From Nageia nagi (taxonomy: Eukaryota; Pinophyta), in NCBI GenBank assembly GCA_050084985.1, contig JBITNC010000001.1, forward strand, positions 50,344,001 to 50,408,000: a stretch of DNA of 64,000 bases, in the 5' to 3' direction. The notes beneath the pieces were generated by a model. That model ran no database searches, had not been told where the DNA came from, and was given only the letters and a program-made list of their open reading frames with translations. The position numbers were made by a program, and so were the translations under genes. Numbering within the stretch: the stretch's first letter is position 1; every line of letters starts with the position of its first letter. Positions 56,201 to 64,000 of this stretch are shown here, piece by piece.

Positions 56201-57019
56201 AAATAATGCAACAACCAAAATATTGGCCCCAAGAATTGTACATTTATCTAGAAGACTATGTATGATGCACAAAAATCACTACAAACACCCCCAAAAAGAT
56301 GATGCCACACTACTAGTGCCTAAAACCCTTAGATCTAAACTTTTAACTATACCACAACACTCCCACAAGCTAGATGAACTATTAAAGAACATCTAATTAT
56401 TGGACCTGAACCTCAAAATACCATTGGAATAATAAACTTAAGGGTTTCCATCTTTAAGCCCTACATCTAAAAGGATTTTCATCCTCTAGACCACTCTCTT
56501 ATAGGCTTTCACCCATAATAAGTCTCAAAAGGGATAATTGATGATAGATAAAAGATGCCACAAATGGAGTGCACCACTCATATAAGTAGGAAATCCCACC
56601 TTGGATCTCACAATGCACCTTTAAGATTATAATAATCACTCCTTGAGATCCCAATTATTACAACATTACAATTGAGAGCTTTAAATAATATCTCATAAAT
56701 ATATAAACACACCTAGATTCAAGAAAATACTCCTAAATATCCCAAGAAGGGATACATCCACGTTGACCAAGTTATACATTAAAATATGATACATAAATGG
56801 GACATACCATTTTGGAATATTATGAATCCCTTCCAAAGAGTCATAATGCCTTACTGGGCCCATTGTAACTAAACAAAACTCAAAGATATTTTAAAATATT
56901 CCTAAAATTACCAAAACACATCTAGAAATTCATAAGAAGATGACACTGCTCTCCTCCCTAACCAAATCCACATTTGTGATGCATCAAAAGAATAAGAACT
57001 TAAAAAAGAGACATTACAA
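56200..57019 (-). repeat. Probable 3' LTR of gypsy remnant E
   Basis: On the minus strand, TACTTGAGGACAAGTAATTTT and GGGCAAGGTGAAAT (about 57060-57020) resemble the gypsy pol end and polypurine region, and TGTAATGTC (57019) would begin the LTR. A possible end is GGTTGTTGCA near 56203. No second copy is present, so the boundaries are tentative. Confidence 0.4.
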
Positions 57020-57439
57020 TTTCACCTTGCCCAAAATTACTTGTCCTCAAGTAATTCAAAAATGCATGAACAACTTTTTCAATAACAATGATATCTCCAA
57101 TGTCTTGTTCCTCTCATTCTTCATCATCAACATCAAATTCTAGCTTCACATCATTAACATGTCGAGATATTATCTTCCAAGTATCCTTTGGTGCAAGGAA
57201 AACATCAATGTACATAAATGTTATTGATACCTACAATTTTCCATCTACATGATAATACAATACCCGAACAATAAAGCAATCATTAACGTCTTGAAAAATA
57301 TCTTCACCATATCATTTTCATCTTTCATATCTTGCAAATAAGTATATATGAAATCTATTAAATTGTGCATGTACATATCAATTCTTCTCAACCCAACAAA
57401 CTTAGATTCAAATGCCCAAGGTTACCTCACCCAATCCAT

Positions 57440-58373
57440 CATAAAAATCACAATCACTATAAGGAACATCATCCTAAATATGGAAGTGATTTCCAAGAAC
57501 ATCATGCTAATTATTTTCGTAATCATCATGAAGATTGTAGCTAAAGCTGACAAGAATGCAACCTCAAAGTCCATCTAAAATACCACTATAAATAATGTGA
57601 ATAAAGTAGCTACTTCCATGGAAAATGTAACCCCTAACATAATCAAAATTGCAACTATAAACATGATCAAAATTTCAACCTCAAAGATCATAAAAATTAC
57701 AGCCAACATTATCAAAAGTGCAATCCAACATTTTATTAGGAATGCACTCTCATGTGTTGCCCATAATGCAATTTAATTATCCATAAAAATGTAAATGAAT
57801 TCATTACAAAAAGTATAGCTACAGTAGCTTCTTCTATTGCCAAAGCAACCCCAAATATCCTAATAGAGTCAAGCCCAATTATCATTAGTAACATTGTTGC
57901 ATTCATAATCCTAAACACCATCAAGATTATAGTTGTAGCATCCCAAAATTTATCAATAATACTACTAATATTAACATTATTGCAATCATAAGCATCTTCA
58001 GAGAGCCTACATCAAACATCACTAATAATCTAGTCTCAAAATCAGTAGGAATGCAATTGTATTGATTAGTCTCAATATGGAAGATACAATTGTAACAACA
58101 TATAATGAGAAGGATATCCTCATAAGACATAAAAAGTGTAGACCAAAATAAAATAAGTAAAACAATAGAAAACATTATCAAAAATATTTTCCAAAACATA
58201 AAAAATATAGTAGCAAACATTACTAAAAGTGCAATCCCAATTGTAGTAACAATCCATTTTTTAGACCATTTAGTTTGCATTGCTTTAATGCTTTGAATTA
58301 TTTCAAAATAACTATAGATTTTCCCAACCAATCTTTCACTTATTGTAATCATTCTTCTCCTAAAGGATTGCAT
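57440..58373 (-). pseudogene. Decayed highly hydrophobic reading frame in element E
   Basis: An open part of 148 codons (58373-57927) starts with a basic N-terminus (MQSFRRRMITISERLVGKIYSYFEII) and then has several membrane-like segments (WIVTTIGIALLVMFATIFFMFW, IFLIMFSIVLLILFWSTLF, MLMIAIMLILVVLLINF). After the stop, open text of the same character continues to about 57440 (TVAILFVMNSFTFLWII, IALLIMLAVIFMIFEVEIL, FIVAILIMLGVTF) with a few stops. DNA-level imperfect repeats (TTGCAATTTTGATNATGTT) underlie it. I recognise no family. It could be a real membrane-protein remnant or a by-product of AT-rich repeats. Confidence 0.4.
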
Positions 58374-58856
58374 TTTCTCTTCCCTTTCATCTATGGAAAC
58401 AATTTTTTTCCAATATCCTCATGAGATTCAAGCTTGTGTCACATTAAAAAATTATTGTTAGAATGCATATAATTCAAAATTCATTTAATACTTTTTTGCA
58501 ATGTCTCTATGATTATTTTAACTCTCGAAAAGGAACAAATGATGCCCTAAATGTGCACATCCCTATCTAAGGTTGAATATAACTAGATATGATGCTTAAG
58601 ACTCCTAAAAAGACTCATTAGATTGGAAGTCCCTTATAAAGATTAAAATTGAATACTAGAACTCTAAATATCTCCTTGATAGGTTTTTTTTTTAATAATA
58701 ACTCCTTAGCTAATGGGATGATCATCTTGCATGTCATGATCCTCATATATCATGTCCTTCATCAAGACTAAGAGAGCAATCATACATCTCCATTATGATT
58801 GAGGTCACTTGTTGAGGGTATTAATCCTTCTTTCCCCTTAAGGTGATGTCACACCC

Positions 58857-59156
58857 CTAAAATTTGAATCTCAATTCTAACGTTTGGTAGTTTGAGTAGA
58901 TCTTTCCCAAAGAATACAACCATTGCACTCCAAGAACTATTTGAGGAATTTTTCTCATTGAAAAGACATAAAAATCATCCTTTACTACATGATCTCCAAG
59001 GATGTTCTTCAATTGCTTTAATACTTTATCATAAAGTAAGATTTGTTCATTTGCATTCGCCACTTTGAATCCAACAAAGTCTTCTTCTTGGAGTTCTTTC
59101 TTGGTCACAAAACCTACATTAATGAAGTTATGGGTTGCCCCACCATCAATCAACAT
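58857..59156 (-). pseudogene. Element E retroviral-type aspartic protease (fragment)
   Basis: 100 open codons: MLIDGGATHNFINVGF holds the active-site region (DGGATHNF in place of DSGATHNF). It is followed by GFKVANANEQIL, DDFYVFSM and PQIVLGVQWLYSLGKI, the usual gypsy RVP_2 order. It would mature the gag-pol polyprotein. Isolated from RT. Confidence 0.8.
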
Positions 59157-59470
59157 AATTACACTTTCCCCTATTGCTTTTCATGGCACCTTGATGGTCA
59201 GGTAGTTGGATGCACCAAATTTTTGGCTAAGGTACCACCAATTGTGTCTTAGTGGTATAGAGTGGACATCCTTAATTCGTTCATCCTAGATTTGTTATCC
59301 CAACTTTGTTTACCCTAGATCGATTAGCCATCCCAAACCTCTAGATATAACTCCATATTTAATTCCTCCTTTCTATTCAAAATCACCTCAATATGATGGA
59401 TTTAACCTTTTCCAAGGTAATAATGATCAAGTTCCCATGGATTTTTAAGTGAAGCACAACATCTTCCTCC

Positions 59471-59767
59471 TTAAGTCACTTTGTATGGCTTCATCCATCT
59501 TCTTGGCTGCTGGTGGTAACTGACTCCTCCCAGGGTAGGACTAACTCCTCTCAAAGTAGGACACACTCTTTTGCAAAGGTCCAAATGCTTAGATTTAAGT
59601 GGAATGTCAAATATGAATCTCATCATGGATGTCTCCAATATCAATGCCCTTTTAATGGCATCCTCCAGTGCAATAGGAGCAAAATCCTTCACCATGCCCC
59701 TCAACTGCTTAAGAAAACCCTCCATGAATAAGAAAGTCATCCTCTTATCAAAGATATTAGACACCAT
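59471..59767 (-). pseudogene. Element E gag C-terminal fragment
   Basis: MTFLFMEGFLKQLRGMVKDFAPIALEDAIKRALILE matches the end of the gypsy retrotransposon gag domain (the FIEGL-PLRGWV pattern). A small internal repeat (CPTLRGVSPTLGGVS) follows. The N-terminal part is missing. Confidence 0.75.
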
Positions 59768-60009
59768 ATTTATAAGGTCAAATCTATAAATATACTAATT
59801 TTAGTTTCATTTTTATAATTCTCCATTTAAATAAAGTATAACTAAGAAGTTTCTAGAGTGCTAAAGAGCCAAAGACCTACGTGAGAGTTTAGGATTTTCT
59901 CCTTATTTCATATCCCACCTTTTAGTTTAGTGTATGAGATAGTATTTATTGCAATCCCTACATGTCCTTTGTAATGTTGGCCTCTCCTTTTGTAGCTTAA
60001 TTTGAAGCT

Positions 60010-60790
60010 AACAATGAGAGAAATGGAACCCCTTCTGAGAAAGAAGCCATGGAAATTCATCTCCAAGGTGTTCATAGAGGTATGTATGAATCAAAATTTG
60101 TTATTCCATTGCTTGAGTTTAATCAAGAATGTTCATGGCTAGAGAATAATACCCTTATTGGGTATTTTTTCAGATGTATCCCACCTGATTCTATTCTTAG
60201 GACTTGGATAGACCAATATTGGCATCCTTATAATATCCAGGTGGAATGTGTTCAACACTTGTCCAAAGTTTTTTTTATTTCCATTTTTCTTCTCCTAAAT
60301 ATGTGCAAAAGGGGTTGAGTAAGGGGCTAGTTATGTTCACCAAACTATATTCTTGTTCCAACCTTGGACTCATGATTTTTTAGTCAATGTTGCTACATCT
60401 TTGGAAGTTCATGTGTGGGTAGAATTCTTGGACCTTCCATTAGCCCTTTGTCCATTTATGCAATATTTTGTCAATTTGCTTGGGTCCTTTGTGTGTGATG
60501 AACTTGCCTAGTTTTTTTATCTAGGCCCTCTCGATGTATGTGTGTCCGAGTGGATATGGCCAAGACTTTGAAAGAATACATAAAAATTCAAGTCGATGCT
60601 ACTCGAGTCCATCAATAAGTGGTCTATGTCAATCCATCCAACACTTATTTCAAGTGTCAGTATCCCTCTCACCATATTCAAGATTGTCCCTTGATGGTAG
60701 ATAAATTCAAAGCTATTGTTGTAGTAGTGGCTTCTAAGGCCTCTTCTCTGACTACCCCTATAACACCCCTGAAGGTAAATCAAGGATAAT
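60010..60790 (+). pseudogene. LINE-3 ORF1 (DUF4283-like, broken)
   Basis: Open at 60049-60318: FVIPLLEFNQECSWLENNTLIGYFFRC, LRTWIDQYWHPYNIQVECVQ. After a shift it continues with VGRILGPSI and VDMAKTLKEYIKIQVDATRVHQ. The zinc-knuckle place near 60655 reads CQYPSHHIQDC. This is an RNA-binding chaperone role in L1-type LINEs. Confidence 0.75.
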
Positions 60791-61189
60791 GGGTTGATGT
60801 ACCCTTTAAAAAGGGGAAGAATAACAAGAATCCCTCTATTTTCCCCAACTCAGGCCAATCCTCCAAATATTATGTGCTAGTGATTACGATGACCCCTCCT
60901 CTATAATTGTAGTTTACAACCTTGATACCTCCTACTCACTCTTCTAGTGATACTTATAAGGAATTTTAGGATGATTTCCATTTGCCTTTGCTTTCCTCTA
61001 TTATTCAATGATTGAAAGATGTTGATAAAGGATATTCCCACATATCAGACCAGTGGTCCTGTTGCCCCCCATCCCAGGATAATCATGTACACTATGATAA
61101 AAAAAATATCATATGACCATGTAGTCAAACTTGCTTTGTGCATAACTCCTTTCTCTTGCTTACAGAAGAGGGTGGTGGTGCTAGTTTTG

Positions 61190-63400
61190 ATATGCACCTA
61201 TACCTATCACGATGATTTTTTTTCTTGGAATATTAGATTGTTTATGGACCCAATCAGAAGATATTTGGTTTGTAAAGAATTTAATACTTTCTCTAGCTTT
61301 TATGGTACCCATAATTTTATTTGTTTACAAGAAGTTAAAGTAACTAAGTTTACTCTTCAATCAGCTTACTCTATGTTTTGGCCTAATCATCATATGTATG
61401 CCATTAATCACCCTCATGGGAAAGGAGGAGTTGTTATTCTACTCAATAAATAGTGTAATGATAGTATAGTTTCCAGGTGGATGGACCCTTCCAATCATGT
61501 CATCCGGGTTTTGATGGAAATTAGTAGCCTTCCTTTTGGAATTATCAATGTTTATACACTTAATGAAGTTGTTGACAGATGTGACCTTTGGAAATGGTGT
61601 GCTTTGTCCTTACCTCTAGTAATTTGGATTATGTGTAAAGATTTTAACATGGTGAAAAAAGTTTTTGATAAGCTTAGTTTGACTCCCAATAGGTGGACCA
61701 CTGGAGAGCGACATGCTTGGTATTTTATGAAAAGTAAATTGGGTTCATTTGATCCCAATGTATGTTTCTCTTTAGAACTTTTCCCTAAGCATGTTTGGTA
61801 CTCTTGGTCTAATTTTTAGTTAGGTACTACCAGAGTTCTGAAATGTCTTAATAGAGCTATGCTTTTTTATCAAAGGAATTTTTCCTTTTTCAGGAAGGAT
61901 CCTTTTGTAGAAATTATTCTTGACATGATATCCTTAGATCATTTGCCCATTATGTTTACTATTAATATTATTGTTTCCCATTCTCAGACCTTTAAGTCTC
62001 AGTTCTTTCTTAACACCTATGTTCTCTAGCATCTCCCCACCTTGTGTCATATCCAGAGGATATGGAATTTGGTTCTAAGGCCTAGTGGAGAGTGTGGTTG
62101 GATTGAATGATGGTTAAATGTTATTCATAGAACTACAATTCTACTTCGTAGTTTAGGAAAAAAAACTTCTCAATTATGCAAACATTCCAATCAAGCCTTG
62201 AGAGATGATCTTACTAATGTGTCACTCTGCCTTGAGATTAGCCCTTTTGATACTTTTCTTCAAATACATGGTGTTAAAATCTATCATGAATTCAAAATCA
62301 TTTAGATATACAAAGCCAAAGGTGCTCACAGCAAATCCCAACTCCACTAGTTTAAAATTAGTGATCAATCCAAAGAAGCTTTTCAAATATTAAGGCCTCC
62401 TAAAAAATTAACTCAATTCAAAGCACACATGGATTAGGGGAATAGGCTCACTTCCCTCCCTAAGATTGCTAGCTTGTTCATTAAGCATTATACCTAGGTA
62501 TTTTTAGCTTAGCAATATTCCCTTACTAGATTGGTAGCTCTTCAAGCTTACAAGGATGTTATCCCAAATCGACTATTTGAAGTTCATAAGCTAGAGTGTG
62601 ATAAACCTCTTTCTCTTTTTAAACTATCTATAGTTATCTCAAATGGTGGATGGTAAAGCTCTAGGATTAGATGGATTTCCTTATGAGTTTTACAAAGCAT
62701 GCTAGGAATTTGTAGATCCTGATTTTCATAAAGTTTATTTTGAAGCCATGCTCTCTGGATTACTTGGGTCCTTAATCAATCGAGGGAACATCAAGTTTAT
62801 TCCTAATCCTCATGATCCTGAGCTCATTACCAACTGACATCTTATCACTTTAAAGAATGTTAGTTATAAGATTATTACTAAAGCCTTAGCTCTGCGGCTT
62901 CACCCTTTGCTTCACATCATTGTTAAACTAGAGCAAACTAATTTTATTCATAATAGATATATATTGGATAATGTATTGACAGTTTGGGAAGATATGGAAT
63001 GGGCTCGATTGTCAAACCAATATGCTTTATTTATCAAAATATATTTTGAAAAAGAATATGATCATATTGAATGTATTTTCATTTTATCTATGCTTGAAGC
63101 TCTTAGGTTTGGGTCCCGTTTTGTGCATACAGTGCACATGTTATTTCAAGATGCTTCAGTAATTCTATCTCTTAATAACTCTTAAACAGAGGCTATTAGC
63201 TTACATCATTCTATCCAGTAGGGATTCCCTTTGGTCCCCTCTCTTTTTATTTGTATCATTGAAGCTTTTGGATATTTGCTAGCAAAGCAGGCTTCTCTTA
63301 GGCTGCTTAGAGGGATCACTCTCCCAAGTAATTTTAGGTAATTAATTAATCATCATTTTGTTGATGCCTCTTTTTTAACTCTCCAGGAGGATGAATAGTT
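61190..63400 (+). pseudogene. LINE-3 ORF2: endonuclease and reverse transcriptase (broken)
   Basis: Endonuclease (APE type): WNIRLFMDPIRRYLV, FICLQEVK with the catalytic Glu, GGVVILLN, GIINVYTLNE, CKDFNMV (Gly of GDFN changed) and SLDHLPIMF, with stops at 61451 and 61817. RT: QMVDGKALGLDGFPYEFYK, NIKFIPNPHDPELITN, then open 62907-63185 with FIKIYFEKEYDHIE, where the first catalytic Asp is Tyr. The FADD box reads HFVDASFLT, where the second Asp is Ala. The frame is therefore dead by both stops and active-site loss. Confidence 0.85.
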
Positions 63401-64000
63401 GATTTCACACAAGATTGCCTATTATAGACAATCTCCTTTACCCAACCTCATTAGCTTGATTCTTTCCAATGGAGTTGGATTTTTCTTGGAGAAGTGTTTA
63501 AGTTTCTTGATATCCCTTTTGCCTTTATGGGTTCACCTTCTCAACTCTAGACATATGCAGTCATCAAAGTTGAAAAAAATTGGAGTATTAGGCGACTAAA
63601 AAACTTTCTTTGGCTAGGAATTTTTAAATTTATTCTAAATTCCATGCATCCACCTATGTTTATTATTCCTCTTGTTGGGTTCCCTCCCAAGCTTCCTACA
63701 AAAAGTTAGAAAAACATATGTGGAATTTTTTTGGGCTTCTAATTTAGATAAAAAAGGTTTTCATAAAGTTGCGAGGGATGTATGTTATTTATCTAAAAGC
63801 TCTAGTGGTATGGGATTGTTTAACTATAAAAGACAAGGCATGGCTTTATGTGCCAAATGGATTATTCATGCCTTCAAAGGTAATGAGCCTTGGAAAATCA
63901 TCATACATCATTTCATTTCCTTAAGGGTTCCCCTTAACTAAAAAGGATGCTCAGGCATGGATTTTCCCTCCCTCATCCTCACCCTTATTTCAATTTCCAT
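63400..64000 (+). pseudogene. LINE-3 ORF2 thumb and C-terminal region (partial)
   Basis: 63672-63941 is open: FLQKVRKTYVEFFWASNLDKKGFHKVARDVCYLSKSSSGMGLFNYKRQGMALCAKWII. This is the conserved region after the RT thumb in plant L1-type LINEs, which precedes a zf-RVT domain outside the window. Confidence 0.8.

Larger units (their letters stand above)
57020..59790 (-). mobile_element. Ty3/gypsy remnant E: gag and protease, no RT or integrase seen
   Basis: Reading on the minus strand: gag fragment (59767-59471), protease (59156-58857), a short piece of pol connector (about 58856-58800, DITLRGKEG), then 1.7 kb with a hydrophobic decayed frame and no RT, RNase H or integrase block, and finally the LTR-like segment. 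It is either a deleted gypsy or a non-autonomous type. The 5' end is cut near the start of LINE-3. Confidence 0.65.
59985..64000 (+). mobile_element. L1-type LINE (LINE-3), runs past the window end
   Basis: ORF1 from about 60010, endonuclease about 61190-61990, RT about 62640-63400, and thumb/C-terminal region to the window edge. It is the best-kept of the three LINEs but still broken by stops. It shares ORF1 and RT text with LINE-2 and RT-thumb text with LINE-1. The start near 59985 is estimated from where similarity to LINE-2 begins. Confidence 0.87.

Noticed and set aside
1-64000. tRNA, rRNA or other structured RNA genes
   Set aside because: None recognised by eye. TGGTATCAGAGC-type segments are retroelement primer sites, not tRNA genes. 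A tRNA or covariance-model scan would be decisive.

Overview
This is a 64 kb piece of a land-plant nuclear genome. It is AT-rich and repeat-dense, and holds one recognisable host gene: an intact six-exon thioredoxin-type glutathione peroxidase at 24994-27443. The genome type is inferred from the plant-type GPX and from the dense load of old copia, gypsy, L1-type LINE and hAT elements. The heavy decay, long introns and low GC would suit a conifer or other gymnosperm, but nothing here fixes the species.

Layout. 1-4781: a copia element (A) whose polyprotein is readable through many stops, with a 3' LTR but no visible 5' LTR. 4782-10301: a second copia family (B), copy B1, missing its 5' end and with its 3' LTR cut short. 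10302-10989: the 3' tail and LTR of a related element (B'). 10990-13936 and 20591 to about 21900: a decayed chromodomain-type gypsy element (D), split by element C. 13937-20590: element C, minus strand, the youngest-looking element. It has two 875-bp LTRs, a 5-bp target duplication AGGGA, a 664-codon open gag, tandem repeats, and no detectable pol. 22136-24065: a 5'-truncated L1-type LINE with an 11-bp target duplication. 24994-27443: GPX. 29255-29516: a 262-bp terminal-repeat retrotransposon in miniature (TRIM) with target duplication TTCTC. About 29522-34842: a longer decayed LINE of the same family. 35501-43758 and 45688-54247: two full-length but decayed B copies (B2, B3), both inserted into one minus-strand hAT transposase gene, whose pieces lie at 43759-45687 and 54248-55250. 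About 56200-59790: a minus-strand gypsy remnant (E) with gag and protease, no recognisable RT or integrase, and a strongly hydrophobic decayed reading frame. About 59985-64000: a third LINE running off the window.

Apart from GPX, no gene appears to work with a neighbour. The region is best read as a record of insertions: hAT first, then B2 and B3 into it; D, then C into D. The observations most worth checking are the exact 90-bp triplication that gives GPX intron 5 three copies of its 3' splice site, the gag-only element C with its repeated GC-rich palindromic box and possible antisense promoter, the TRIM, the hydrophobic frame in E, and a fold-back LTR fragment inside B2.
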